From positions 160,847 through 224,846 of the forward strand of contig NZ_JAHWFK010000030.1 of assembly GCF_019710575.1 (NCBI RefSeq): a stretch of DNA of 64,000 bases, in the 5' to 3' direction. Below are positions 8,356-17,796 of this stretch, in pieces (positions within the stretch are counted from its first letter, which is position 1; each line of letters opens with the position of its first letter). Source of the stretch: Paractinoplanes polyasparticus (GTDB taxonomy: Bacteria; Actinomycetota; Actinomycetes; Mycobacteriales; Micromonosporaceae). The translations under genes and the position numbers were made by a program. Below the pieces are notes generated by a model. It was given only the letters and a program-made list of their open reading frames with translations, had not been told where the DNA came from and did no database searches.

Positions 8356-9111
8356 TCAGGCATGGGGGTCGGTGCGGCAGCGGTTTGTGGAGTAGAGGTG
8401 GCTGTCGGGGAACTGGGAGGCGGTGAGGGCGGCGCCGACGACGATGATTGCTGTGCGGCGGATGCCGGCCTCTTTGACCAGCGGGGCGATGTCGGCCAGC
8501 GTGCCTCGGACGATCAGCTCGTCGGTCCGGCTCGCTCGGGCCACGACGGCTACCGGGCAGTCGGCGCCGTAGCTGGGGATCAGCTCGGCGGCCACCGCCT
8601 CGATGCGGTGCACAGACAGGTGCAGCACCATCGTGGCTCGGCTCGCTGACAGGGTGGGCAGGTCCTCGCCGGGGGGCATGGCGGTGGCACGCTCGGCGGT
8701 TCGGGTGAGGATTACCGTCTGGGCCACTCCGGGGACGGTGAACTCGCGATGCAGGGAGGCGGCCGCCGCGGCGAAGGCGGGGACGCCGGGGACCACGTCG
8801 TAGGGGACTCCGGCGGCGTCGAGGCGGCGCATCTGTTCGGCCACCGCGCTGAAGACCGACGGGTCGCCGGAGTGCAGGCGGGCGACGTCGTGGCCGGCCT
8901 CGTGGGCGGCCACCAGCTCGGCGATGATCTCGTCGAGGTTCAGGTCGGCGGTGTCGACCACGCGGCAGCCCGGCGGGCACCATTCGAGCAGCTCCGGCGG
9001 CACGAGACTGCCCGCGTACAAGCAGACCGGCGCCGCCGCGATCAGCCGCTGCCCCCGCACGGTGATCAGGTCGGCGGCCCCTGGGCCGGCCCCGATGAAG
9101 TGCACAGTCAT
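8356..9111 (-). CDS. cobM: precorrin-4 C11-methyltransferase
   Basis: A 251-aa S-adenosylmethionine-dependent tetrapyrrole methylase, acting before the cobK product in the aerobic corrin pathway. It opens with FIGAGPGAADLIT, carries SGDPSVFSAVAEQ (the GDP-type substrate loop) and VPGVPAFAAAAA, all standard for the CobM/CbiF group. Same operon as cobL upstream (114-bp gap) and cobK downstream. Confidence 0.94.
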   Translation of the reverse strand: MTVHFIGAGPGAADLITVRGQRLIAAAPVCLYAGSLVPPELLEWCPPGCRVVDTADLNLDEIIAELVAAHEAGHDVARLHSGDPSVFSAVAEQMRRLDAAGVPYDVVPGVPAFAAAAASLHREFTVPGVAQTVILTRTAERATAMPPGEDLPTLSASRATMVLHLSVHRIEAVAAELIPSYGADCPVAVVARASRTDELIVRGTLADIAPLVKEAGIRRTAIIVVGAALTASQFPDSHLYSTNRCRTDPHA

Positions 9112-9225
9112 CGCGTCACCACCTGCGTCCGGTCGGCGGCACGGCCCGGCTGCGCTGGGAGCTGCATGCCGGCTGCGATCCAGGCGGTGCGGCCGTGACC
9201 GGTTCTGTCTGTGTCTTGGCGGCTT

Positions 9226-10440
9226 TCACCTGGTCACCGACCAGATTGTTACGGGCATCATCGTTCTCCAACCCGTGAAGTTGCCTACCGGGGAGCCTCG
9301 GCTCACCGAGAGTCTGATCAGCTCGCCGCCCAGTTCGGCGTGGGCCGCGGCCAGGGCGGCCTCGGATTCGACAGTCACCGCGTTGGCGACCAGGCGGCCG
9401 CCGGGGCGCAGGGCGGTCAGGCAGGCGTCGAGCACGCCGTCGCGGGTCAGGCCGCCGCCGATGAAGATGGCGTCGGGGGTGGGGAGGCCGTCGAGGGCTT
9501 CGGGGGCTCGGCCGGTGATGAGTTGGAGGGCGGGTACGCCCAGCATTGCGGCGTTCGTCGCGATTGTTGCGGCCCGGGGCGCGGACGACTCGATGGCGAT
9601 GGCGCGGCACGACGGGTGGGTGCGCATCCACTCGATGCCGATGCTGCCGGAGCCGGCGCCGACGTCCCACAGCAACGCACCGGGCACCGGGGCCAGCACC
9701 GACAGCGTCACCGCGCGGACCTCGCGCTTCGTGAGCTGCCCGTCCGTCTCGTAGGCCGAGTCAGCGAGGCCGGGCACCACCGAGGTCGCCGGGCCGTCGG
9801 GGCCGCAGTCGATCGCGATCACGTTGAGCGGATCGCCGGGGGCGTGCTCCCAGGAACCGGCCGTGCCCGTGACTACCTGCTCCGAAGGGCCGCCCAGCTG
9901 CGACAGCACGGTGATCGTGGCCGATCCGAAGCCGGCCGCTGCGACCAGGCCGGCCACTGTCGCGGGCGTCGAGGCGTCGCGTGACAGCACGAGCAGCCGC
10001 CGGCCCGGGTTGAGCGCCCGCCGCACGGTGGCCGGGTCGGCGGTCACCAGGCTCAGCACCTCGGTCGTGGCGAGCGGCCAGCCCATCCGGGCGGCCGCGA
10101 GCGCGGCCGAGGACGGGTGCGCGATCACCCGTACGCGATCGGGCCCGAGCAGTCGCACCAGCGTGACCCCGATGCCGTGGAACATCGGGTCGCCGCTGGC
10201 CAGCACGGCCAGGCCCGCGGCGGCGTGCTCCTCGACCAGCTCGCCCAGAGTGGGGAGCAGCGGCGATGGCAGCAGCACCCGCTGCGCCGGGACCGAGGGC
10301 GGTAGCAACGCGAGCTGCCTGCTGCTACCCATGATCACACCGGTCGACCGGAGGGTGTCATGGCCCGTACGAGAAAGCTCTGACCAGCCGCCGGCGCCGA
10401 TGCCGACCACCGTGACCAGGTGGGGGTGGTCGGCGCTCAT
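9226..10440 (-). CDS. cobL: precorrin-6Y C5,15-methyltransferase (decarboxylating)
   Basis: A 404-aa two-domain enzyme that methylates C5 and C15 and decarboxylates precorrin-6Y. The N-terminal tetrapyrrole methylase half contains LASGDPMFHGIGVTL; the C-terminal CbiT-like half contains LLWDVGAGSGSIGIEWMR and FIGGGLTRDGVLD. Fusion of the two halves is normal in actinomycetes. First gene of the minus-strand cobalamin operon; divergent from the ferric-reductase-like gene. I find no cobalamin riboswitch motif in the 164-bp gap. Confidence 0.94.
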   Translation of the reverse strand: MSADHPHLVTVVGIGAGGWSELSRTGHDTLRSTGVIMGSSRQLALLPPSVPAQRVLLPSPLLPTLGELVEEHAAAGLAVLASGDPMFHGIGVTLVRLLGPDRVRVIAHPSSAALAAARMGWPLATTEVLSLVTADPATVRRALNPGRRLLVLSRDASTPATVAGLVAAAGFGSATITVLSQLGGPSEQVVTGTAGSWEHAPGDPLNVIAIDCGPDGPATSVVPGLADSAYETDGQLTKREVRAVTLSVLAPVPGALLWDVGAGSGSIGIEWMRTHPSCRAIAIESSAPRAATIATNAAMLGVPALQLITGRAPEALDGLPTPDAIFIGGGLTRDGVLDACLTALRPGGRLVANAVTVESEAALAAAHAELGGELIRLSVSRGSPVGNFTGWRTMMPVTIWSVTR

Positions 10441-10604
10441 GCGCCGAACCTATCGAACCGCGCGGGGCCGAGAATTTCCGCATCCGTTTGAGCGAAGGCC
10501 GCGCCGGGTGCGTACAACAGCCAGACGGCTCCCCGAGACCGGGTCGTCACGTCGGCCGCAGGGGGTGGCAGACGCCCAGACCGACCGCTGAACGGGTGAC
10601 GAAC

Positions 10605-12182
10605 ATGGCGCAGGGACCGCCGACGTTCCAGACGTTCCAGGATCAGCGCTACGAACCGGACGACGATTCGCAGTTCTTCGCCGACCTGCGGGCCATGCCC
10701 GACGAGGACGACCGCTGGGCGGCTCAGGAGCCCTGGCCCGAGGACCCGAACCGGGACGACCCGTACCGTCGCAGTGACATCCTGATCGAGTCGCAGACCG
10801 ACCCGACCGGCTGGAAGGCGTCCGGCCCGGCGCAACCCCCCATTCCGGACGACCGCCCGCCGGCCGAGGCCATCTCGGGCAACCGCCTGCTGACCGTCCT
10901 GCTGTTCTTCGCGGGCCTGGCCACCAGCGTCGCCCTGTGGCTGTTCGAGACGCAGTCCGGCGAGATCAGCGACACCGCCAGCCTGATGCTCGCGGCCGGC
11001 CGCATCACCGGCCTGATCGGCGGCTACCTGCTCTTCGTCCAGTTGCTGATGATGAGCCGCGTCAGCTGGCTCGAGGAGTGGGTGGGCGCGCGGGACCTGC
11101 TGCGCTGGCACCGCTGGCTCGGCACCTCACTGACCGTCTTCGTGCTCGCCCACGTCGTCTTCATCGTGTACGGCTACGCGCTCACGGCCGAGACCGGCGT
11201 CGTCGAGCAGGGCTGGACGATCATCACGACGCTGCCCGAGATGCTGAGCGCCACGGCCGCCACCATCATCCTGGTGGTCATCAGCCTGATCTCGATCCGC
11301 GGGGCCCGGGCCAAGCTTCCGTACGAGCTGTGGCACCTGATCCACCTCACGGGCTACCTGGTCCTGCTGCTCGGCTACGGCCACCAGGTCGCCACCGGGG
11401 CCAACCTCAGCGGCCCGTTCGCGTCGATCTTCTGGCCCGCCCTGACCGCCCTGGTGATCTCGGCCCTGGTCTGGGGCCGCCTGGTCGAGCCGCTCTGGCT
11501 CAACCTGCGGCACAAGTTCGAGGTGGCCGAGGTCGTCTCCGAGGGCGGCAACACGTTCTCGATCTACATCGACGGCAAGAAGCTCGAGAAGCTGCCCGCC
11601 CAGGCCGGTCAGTTCATGCGCTGGCGGTTCCTGACCCGCAACGGCTGGTGGCAGTCGCACCCGTTCTCGCTGTCGGCCGCGCCCAACTCGCAGTGGCTGC
11701 GGCTCACCGTGACCGCGGTCGGCGGCCACACCTCGCGCCTGGGCGCCATGAAGCCGGGCACGCCGGTCTGGGCCGAGGGCCCGTTCGGGGTGTTCACGGC
11801 CCAGCGGCGTACGCGCCGTCGTGCGCTCCTGATCGCCGGCGGCAGCGGCATCGCGCCGATCCGCGCCCTGCTCGAGGACATGCCGCCGGACACGATCGTG
11901 ATCTACCGGGCCAGCCGCCCCGACGAGCTGGTCTTCCGCGGTGAGCTCGAGGAGCTCGCCGAGCAGCGCGACGCCTGGGTCCGCTACATCGTCGGCGGGC
12001 GCAACGACCCCGGTCCGCGCCGGCTGTTCACCCCGGACGGCCTGCTCGGCCTGGTGCCGGACGTGAGCCGGCGCGACGTCTACCTGTGCGGCCCGCCCGG
12101 GCTGGTGGAGGCCGCTGTCGGCACGCTGCGTGACCTCGATGTCCCGGACAGCCAGCTGCACCTCGACCCGTTCGAGTTCTGA
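10605..12182 (+). CDS. ferric reductase-like transmembrane flavoprotein
   Basis: A 525-aa membrane electron carrier. Residues 1-85 are an acidic, Pro-rich cytoplasmic head. Six hydrophobic helices follow, with haem-ligand-type histidines (LRWHRWLG, LAHVVFIVYG, LWHLIHLTGY). The C-terminal half is a ferredoxin-NADP reductase module: HPFSLSAAP for FAD, GGSGIAPIRALL for NAD(P), and YLCGPPGLVEAAV. It probably moves electrons from NAD(P)H across the membrane, with the FMN-protein encoded 14 bp downstream as acceptor (inference from the operon). Confidence 0.88.
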   Translation: MAQGPPTFQTFQDQRYEPDDDSQFFADLRAMPDEDDRWAAQEPWPEDPNRDDPYRRSDILIESQTDPTGWKASGPAQPPIPDDRPPAEAISGNRLLTVLLFFAGLATSVALWLFETQSGEISDTASLMLAAGRITGLIGGYLLFVQLLMMSRVSWLEEWVGARDLLRWHRWLGTSLTVFVLAHVVFIVYGYALTAETGVVEQGWTIITTLPEMLSATAATIILVVISLISIRGARAKLPYELWHLIHLTGYLVLLLGYGHQVATGANLSGPFASIFWPALTALVISALVWGRLVEPLWLNLRHKFEVAEVVSEGGNTFSIYIDGKKLEKLPAQAGQFMRWRFLTRNGWWQSHPFSLSAAPNSQWLRLTVTAVGGHTSRLGAMKPGTPVWAEGPFGVFTAQRRTRRRALLIAGGSGIAPIRALLEDMPPDTIVIYRASRPDELVFRGELEELAEQRDAWVRYIVGGRNDPGPRRLFTPDGLLGLVPDVSRRDVYLCGPPGLVEAAVGTLRDLDVPDSQLHLDPFEF

Positions 12183-12196
12183 TTAGGAGTCTCCCG

Positions 12197-12700
12197 ATGC
12201 GACGCAGTACCGCAGCCGCCGTAGGCACCCTCACCGGCGCCGCCCTGATCATCGGGGTGCGACTGAGCGTGACGCCGCCCGAGGCCCCCGTCGTGGCCGC
12301 GCCGGTCGGCAACCTGGCCGAAGGCACGCCGGCGCCCAAGCCGTCATCCAAGAAGCCGGCCGCCTCCGGCTCCAAGGAGAAGGCGCCGGCGAAGCAGAAG
12401 GAGGCCGCCAAGCCCAAGAGCGGCCTCAAGGACGGCGTCTTCAAGGGCGACGCGGCGGCCAACCCGTACGGGAAGATCCAGGTCACCATCAAGGTCGAGG
12501 GCGGCGAGATCACCGACGCGGCCGCGACCTTCCCGACCGCGAACGACAGCGCCACGATCAACCCGCCCGCCATCGCCGCGCTCAAGGAGTCCACGCTGCA
12601 GGCGCAGAATGCGGACGTCTCGGCCGTCTCGGGCGCCACCTACACCAGCGAGTCCTACGTCAAGTCACTCCAGGCGGCGCTGGACGCGGCAAAGGCGTAG
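12197..12700 (+). CDS. exported FMN-binding domain protein
   Basis: A 167-aa protein: N-terminal signal/anchor helix (residues 7-24), a Lys/Pro/Ala-rich linker (about 45-76) and a C-terminal FMN_bind domain. The flavinylation motif SGATYTSESY is at 145-154; by analogy with NqrC/RnfG, Thr148 would carry FMN through a phosphoester bond. The following gene encodes ApbE, the enzyme that performs that attachment. Good ribosome site TAGGAG. Confidence 0.88.
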   Translation: MRRSTAAAVGTLTGAALIIGVRLSVTPPEAPVVAAPVGNLAEGTPAPKPSSKKPAASGSKEKAPAKQKEAAKPKSGLKDGVFKGDAAANPYGKIQVTIKVEGGEITDAAATFPTANDSATINPPAIAALKESTLQAQNADVSAVSGATYTSESYVKSLQAALDAAKA

Positions 12701-12711
12701 GGTCACGCTCT

Positions 12712-13461
12712 GTGCGCCATGTCGAGCATGTGATGGGTACGACGGTCAGCATCGAGTTGGGCGAGGACCGGCCCGATTTTGAGCTGCGCGGGCTCATCAC
12801 GAGCGTGTGCGACTGGTTGCACGAAGTGGATGCCCGGTTCAGCACGTACAAGGCGGATAGCGAGGTGTCCCGGTTCGGCCGCGGCGAACTGCGGCTGGAG
12901 GACGCCTCGGCCGATCTGCGGCACGTCCTGGACGCGTGTGCTGATCTCTGGCGCGATACGGACGGTTACTTCGACGCGTACGCATCGGGGCCGCTCGACC
13001 CGTCGGGCTACGTGAAGGGCTGGTCGGTCGAGGTGGCCGCGGCCCGGCTGCTGGCCGCCGGGTCGCACGACCACTACATCAACGCCGGCGGCGACATCCG
13101 CATGCGCGGCAACCACCCCGACGGCGGGCCCTGGCGGGTCGGCATCCGGCATCCGTGGGAGGCCGACAAGGTCAGTTGGGTGCTCGCGCTGCACGACGGG
13201 GCGGTGGCGACCTCGGGGACGTACGAGCGCGGCGATCACATCTTCAACCCGCGTACGGGCCGCCCGGCGCAGGGGCTGCGGTCGGTGACGGTGGTGGGGC
13301 CGGATCTGTCGGTCGCCGATGCCTACGCCACGGCGGCGCTGGCGATGGGGGAGTCCGGCATCGCCTGGCTCGCGAAGCGGGCGGCCGACGGTTACGACTC
13401 GGCCGTGGTGACCGACGACGGCCGGGCGTTCAGCTCGGCCAACCTGCCGGCCGCTGTCTGA
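12712..13461 (+). CDS. apbE: FAD:protein FMN transferase
   Basis: A 249-aa ApbE-family enzyme that transfers FMN from FAD to a Thr of exported flavoproteins. Marks: MGTTVSIEL at the start, STYKADSEVSRF, the YVKGWSVE active-site region, INAGGDIR and the C-terminal VADAYATAALAMG. It lacks an obvious signal peptide. GTG 12712 follows the FMN-protein stop by 11 bp, so the target is almost surely that neighbour. Confidence 0.92.
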   Translation: MRHVEHVMGTTVSIELGEDRPDFELRGLITSVCDWLHEVDARFSTYKADSEVSRFGRGELRLEDASADLRHVLDACADLWRDTDGYFDAYASGPLDPSGYVKGWSVEVAAARLLAAGSHDHYINAGGDIRMRGNHPDGGPWRVGIRHPWEADKVSWVLALHDGAVATSGTYERGDHIFNPRTGRPAQGLRSVTVVGPDLSVADAYATAALAMGESGIAWLAKRAADGYDSAVVTDDGRAFSSANLPAAV

Positions 13462-13558
13462 CGGCTGTCCCGCGCGTCCCTCGGGATGGACGTGCTGTTA
13501 TCCACAACCGGGTGAAACTGGGCGGCGTTCATCGACCGTCTTGAGGCAGCATGACGGC

Positions 13559-15223
13559 GTGGACATACGGGGACCGGCAAGATTTCTCTGGTGGTTGGGT
13601 GTCAGCAACAAGGGCCGGGTGGCTCTCGGCGCGATGTTCGGGTCGCTGTGGTTTCTCAGCCTGGCGTCCGCGCCCTGGTTGCTTTCCCGGGCCATCGACC
13701 ACGGCCTCGCGGCGCGTGAGCCGGGCGCGCTGATCGGCTGGGCCGCGGCCGTGCTGGTCGTCGGCGCGGCCAGCGCGGGTCTCGGCATCATGCGGCACCG
13801 CAGCATGACCAAGATGCGCATGGCGGCCGCCCTGCAGACGGCCGAACTGGTGATGGGTCATGCGACCCGGCTCGGATCGGCGCTGCCGCGCCGCATCACC
13901 GCGGGCGAGGTCGTGACCATCGGCATCTCCGACGTGTGGACGATCGGCCGGGCCATGAACGTCGGCGGCGTCGGCGTCGCCTCGGCCCTGGCGATCTCCG
14001 TGGTGGCCGTGGTGCTCTTCCGCACGTCCTACATGCTCGCTGTCGTCGTGCTGGTCGGTGTGCCCGTGCTCGCGCTTTTCGTCGGACCGCTGCTGCAGCG
14101 CGGCCAGCGGGCCGGCCTGGGCTACCGCGAGCAGCAGGGCGAACTCAACACCCGCCTCGTCGACGTGCTCGGCGGCCTGCGCATCCTCAACGGACTGGGC
14201 GGCAAGCAGACCCACCTCGAGCGGTACGACCGGGAGTCCGCGCGGCTGCGCGACCAGGGCTACCAGGTCGGCGGGCCGTTCAGCTGGATCGGCGCCCTCG
14301 GTGACGGGCTGCCGGTCGTGTTCCTGGCCGTGGTCGTCTGGCTGGCCGCCCGGCTGGCCGCGTCCGGCGAGCTCACGGTGGGCGAGCTGGTGGCGGTCTA
14401 CGGCTACACGGCCATGCTGGTCATCCCGGTCAACGTGCTGATCTTCTGCTCGTTCGACGTCACCCGGGGCCTGGTCTCGGCCCGGCGCGTGGTCGATTTC
14501 CTGCGGCTGCCCGCCGACGACCCGTCCGGCGCGCCCGCTCCCGACGGCCCGGCCCCGCTGCACGACCCGGCGTCCGGGGTCACCGTCGAGCCCGGGCGGC
14601 TGACCGCGCTGGCCGGGGCCCGCCCGTCCGACGCCGCCGCGGTGATCGACCGGCTCGGCGCGTACGGGCCGACCGACGCCACCTGGGGCGGCCGCCCGCT
14701 CGCCGGCATCGCCCAGTCCGAGGTCCGCGCCCGCATCCTGGTCGCCGAGCCCGACGCGGCCCTGTTCGCGGGCGACCTGCGCGACGTGATCGCCGGCCGC
14801 GACGACCCCGACGACGACCGCGTCCGTGCCGCGATCACGGCCGCCGTCGCCCACGACGTCGCCTCCGGACTCGACCGTCCGATCGAGTGGTCCGGCCGCA
14901 ACATCTCGGGCGGCCAGCGCCAGCGGGTGCGGCTGGCCCGGGCCGTGCACGCCGACCCCGAACTGCTGCTGGCGGCCGAGCCCACCTCGGCCGTCGACGC
15001 CCACACCGAGGCGGCCATCGCCGAGCGGCTCAGCGAGACCCGCCGCGGCCGCGGCACGGTGGTCGCCACTACGTCGCCGGTGCTGCTCGACCGGGCCGAC
15101 GTGGTGCACTATCTGGTCGACGGCCGGGTCGCCGCGTCCGGCACCCACCGCTCGCTGCTGGCCGCCACGCCGGGCTACCGCGACCTGGTGACTCGCGCCT
15201 TCGACTCCGAGGAGGGCGCGTGA
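13559..15223 (+). CDS. ABC exporter half-transporter, degenerate ATPase site
   Basis: About 554 aa: an N-terminal six-helix exporter domain and a C-terminal nucleotide-binding domain. The Walker A is absent (LAGARPSDAAAVIDR where GxxGxGKS/T belongs), Walker B has LLLAAEPTS with Ala for the Asp, the Q-loop Gln and switch His are lost (ILVAEPD, VATTSPVLL), but the signature ISGGQRQRV is intact. It therefore gives only a signature half to the partner at 15220, with which it overlaps by 4 bp. GTG 13559 is preferred; TTG 13541 is possible. Confidence 0.88.
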   Translation: MDIRGPARFLWWLGVSNKGRVALGAMFGSLWFLSLASAPWLLSRAIDHGLAAREPGALIGWAAAVLVVGAASAGLGIMRHRSMTKMRMAAALQTAELVMGHATRLGSALPRRITAGEVVTIGISDVWTIGRAMNVGGVGVASALAISVVAVVLFRTSYMLAVVVLVGVPVLALFVGPLLQRGQRAGLGYREQQGELNTRLVDVLGGLRILNGLGGKQTHLERYDRESARLRDQGYQVGGPFSWIGALGDGLPVVFLAVVVWLAARLAASGELTVGELVAVYGYTAMLVIPVNVLIFCSFDVTRGLVSARRVVDFLRLPADDPSGAPAPDGPAPLHDPASGVTVEPGRLTALAGARPSDAAAVIDRLGAYGPTDATWGGRPLAGIAQSEVRARILVAEPDAALFAGDLRDVIAGRDDPDDDRVRAAITAAVAHDVASGLDRPIEWSGRNISGGQRQRVRLARAVHADPELLLAAEPTSAVDAHTEAAIAERLSETRRGRGTVVATTSPVLLDRADVVHYLVDGRVAASGTHRSLLAATPGYRDLVTRAFDSEEGA

Positions 15224-16932
15224 ATCTCCCCGTCGCCGACCAGCGCCAAGTCGGCCGGGCCGCGCTGCGCCTGGTCAAGGCCGACCGCCGCTCGGTCGCC
15301 GTGATGATGACGCTCAACGGCCTGGCCGCGCTGGCCGCCCTGGGCGGGCCGTGGCTGCTCGGCCGGATCATCGACGAGGTCGCCACCGGCGGCGGGGCCG
15401 AGGCGGTCGACAAGCTGGCGGCCGGCGTGCTGGCCTGCGCGGTCGTGCAGACGCTGCTGTCCCGGCAGTCGCTGTCGATCGCCTACCGCTTCGGCGAGCG
15501 CACCGCCGCCCGCATCCGCGAGAACTTCCTGCGCCGCGCGCTCGCCCTGCCCGCGGCGGTGATCGAACGGGTGCCGGCCGGCGACCTGGCCGCCCGCGGC
15601 ACCACCGACGTCGACGCGGTGGCCAACACGCTGCGCGACATCCTGCCCAACATCTTCATCGGCGTCGTCCAGATCGTCTTCATCATCATCGCCGTGCTGG
15701 TGCTCGACCCGCTGCTCGGCATCGTCGGTGTGCTCGGCCTGTCCGGCATCTGGTTCTCGACGCGGTGGTACCTGCGCCGGGCCCGCTCGGCCTACCTGAC
15801 CGAGGGCGAGGCCAACTCCCGGCTCGCCGACGAACTGGCCGCGACCACCGCGGGCGCCCGCACGATCGAGGCCTTCGACCTGTCCGGCCGCCGCCTCGAG
15901 GTCGGCCGCGAGGTGATCGCCGAGACCCGGCGTACCCGCCTGGGCACCTTGCGACTGCGCAGCGTCTTCTTCCCGTCGGTCGAGATCTCGTACGCGGTGC
16001 CGAGCGTGCTGGTGCTGTTGCTCGGCGGCTGGCTGTTCTTCGAGGGCCGCGTCACCCTGGGCACGGTGAGCGCCGCGGTGCTCTACCTGCGGCAGCTGGT
16101 CGGCCCGCTCGACATGATCCTGATCTGGATCGAGTCGTTGCAGAGCAGCAGCGCGTCGTTCGCCCGCATCGAGGGCCTGGCCGCGGTCCCGGCCGCGCCC
16201 CCGTCGGCGACGACCCTGCCGACCGACGACCGCATCGAGATAACCGGCGTCCGGTACGCGTACGACCAGGGCCCCGACGTGCTGCACGACGTGAACCTGA
16301 CCGTGCGCCCGGGGGAGCGGCTGGCGATCGTCGGCCTCTCCGGCGCCGGCAAGTCGACACTGGGCCGCCTGATCGCCGGCGTCGACCGCCCCGGCTCGGG
16401 CTCGCTCACGGTGGGCGGCGTGCCGGTCGCCGACCTGCCACCGGACGTGCTGCGCCGCCAGGTCGTCCTGGTGACGCAGGAACACCACGTCTTCCGCGAG
16501 TCCCTGCGCGACAACCTGATGATCGCCGCCCCCGACGACGACCTGCGCCGCGCCCTGAAAATGGTCGGCGCCGACTGGGCCGACGACCTCGACCGCGACC
16601 TCGGCGAGCAGCCCCCCGACGGCGCCCAGGCCCAACAGCTGGCCCTGGCCCGGGTCGTGCTGGCCGACCCCCACACGGTCATCCTCGACGAGGCCACGGC
16701 CCTGCTCGACCCCACCGCGGCCCGCACCGCCGAACGCGCCCTGGCCGCGGTCCTGCACGAACGCACGGTCATCGCCATCGCCCACCGCCTGCAGACAGCC
16801 CACGACGCCGACCGCGTGGTGGTCATGGAGGACGGCCGCATCATCGAGGTCGGCACCCACGACGAACTGGTAGCAGCGGAAGGCCCGTACGCCGCCCTGT
16901 GGCACTCCTGGCACAGCAACCAGAACTCATGA
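15220..16932 (+). CDS. ABC exporter half-transporter, catalytic partner
   Basis: A 570-aa membrane-ATPase fusion. Walker A GLSGAGKST, Q-loop VTQEHHVF, Walker B VILDEATALLD and switch IAHRL are intact, yet the signature is lost (EQPPDGAQAQQLALAR in place of LSGGQ). Combined with the upstream subunit this forms a heterodimer with one complete and one dead ATP site. GTG start overlaps the previous stop (GTGA). Substrate unknown; a TetR gene follows on the opposite strand. Confidence 0.92.
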   Translation: MNLPVADQRQVGRAALRLVKADRRSVAVMMTLNGLAALAALGGPWLLGRIIDEVATGGGAEAVDKLAAGVLACAVVQTLLSRQSLSIAYRFGERTAARIRENFLRRALALPAAVIERVPAGDLAARGTTDVDAVANTLRDILPNIFIGVVQIVFIIIAVLVLDPLLGIVGVLGLSGIWFSTRWYLRRARSAYLTEGEANSRLADELAATTAGARTIEAFDLSGRRLEVGREVIAETRRTRLGTLRLRSVFFPSVEISYAVPSVLVLLLGGWLFFEGRVTLGTVSAAVLYLRQLVGPLDMILIWIESLQSSSASFARIEGLAAVPAAPPSATTLPTDDRIEITGVRYAYDQGPDVLHDVNLTVRPGERLAIVGLSGAGKSTLGRLIAGVDRPGSGSLTVGGVPVADLPPDVLRRQVVLVTQEHHVFRESLRDNLMIAAPDDDLRRALKMVGADWADDLDRDLGEQPPDGAQAQQLALARVVLADPHTVILDEATALLDPTAARTAERALAAVLHERTVIAIAHRLQTAHDADRVVVMEDGRIIEVGTHDELVAAEGPYAALWHSWHSNQNS

Positions 16933-16962
16933 CGGCGCCGGCCGGTCCCCTTCCGGTGATTC

Positions 16963-17532
16963 TCACCTCGTGCGGAACACGCCGTCCAAGGCGAGGTCGA
17001 TCGTGCGGCCGGCGGCGGCCTGGGCGTTGAGCTCGCCGTCGAGGGTTCCTTCCAGCACACCCTCGACCATGGTGAAGATCAGGATCAGGTCGCCGGGTTC
17101 CAGGTCGCGGCGTACGTGGCCGTGCTCCTGAGCCCGTCGCAACGGCTCGGCCAGCAGGGCGACGATCCGGCGCAGGTAGCGGCCCTGCACCGCCGGTTCC
17201 AGGCGACGGGCCAGGTGCACCAGCGGGCGCATCGTCACCTGCGCGCGCAGTACGGCGTCGAGCATCGGGCGGAAGGCGGCGGGCTGCTGTCCGGCGGCGG
17301 CCACGCAAGCTTCGAGGCGTTCGACCTGGTGGGCGATGACGGCTGCGGTCATGGCGTACCGGTCGGGGAAGTGCCGGTAGAGGGTGGCCTGCCCAACTCC
17401 GGCCTTGCGGGCGATCTCCGGCATGCCCACGGCGTCGCGGCCGCTGGTCATCAGGTCGCAAGCGGCCAGCACGATCGCTTCCCGGTTGCGCTGCGCGTCC
17501 CGTCGGCGCGGCGCCTGCACCCCGTACAGCAT
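16963..17532 (-). CDS. TetR family transcriptional regulator
   Basis: A 189-aa repressor with helix-turn-helix at about residues 35-57 (VGMPEIARKAGVGQATLYRHF). The C-terminal portion matches the SbtR-like TetR_C subgroup (LDAVLRAQVTMRPLVHLARRL). It converges on the ABC exporter genes and is divergent from the secreted hydrolase at 17797 across a 264-bp gap. Targets could be either neighbour. Confidence 0.88.
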   Translation of the reverse strand: MLYGVQAPRRRDAQRNREAIVLAACDLMTSGRDAVGMPEIARKAGVGQATLYRHFPDRYAMTAAVIAHQVERLEACVAAAGQQPAAFRPMLDAVLRAQVTMRPLVHLARRLEPAVQGRYLRRIVALLAEPLRRAQEHGHVRRDLEPGDLILIFTMVEGVLEGTLDGELNAQAAAGRTIDLALDGVFRTR

Positions 17533-17796
17533 GGCCCGCCTCCCTCCGCCGCACGGCCTTGCCTTGCCCGGCCGTAGCTGAGCGCGATGCCGTGGCCTGC
17601 GTATTCACGCCTCGAAGTGACCTACGTTACTGGCTGGTAGCGATAATGTCATGAAGTTCAATTTCTCGGAACCGGCTCCTACGCTGCCGAAACCGGAGCG
17701 CTCCAGCCCCTCCCATACGCGACCCCGAACCGCACGGACGTGCCACCGCGTCCGCCGGCTCGGGCTCGTCGTCCTTGCTCTGCCCGAGGAGTGCGC

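Noticed and set aside
10441..10604. Cobalamin riboswitch before cobL
   Set aside because: No B12-box-like sequence seen in the gap or upstream of cobM.
15175..16914. A 579-codon minus-strand frame opposite the ABC exporter
   Set aside because: Antisense to a gene with all ATPase motifs; composition is that of a GC-skew shadow.
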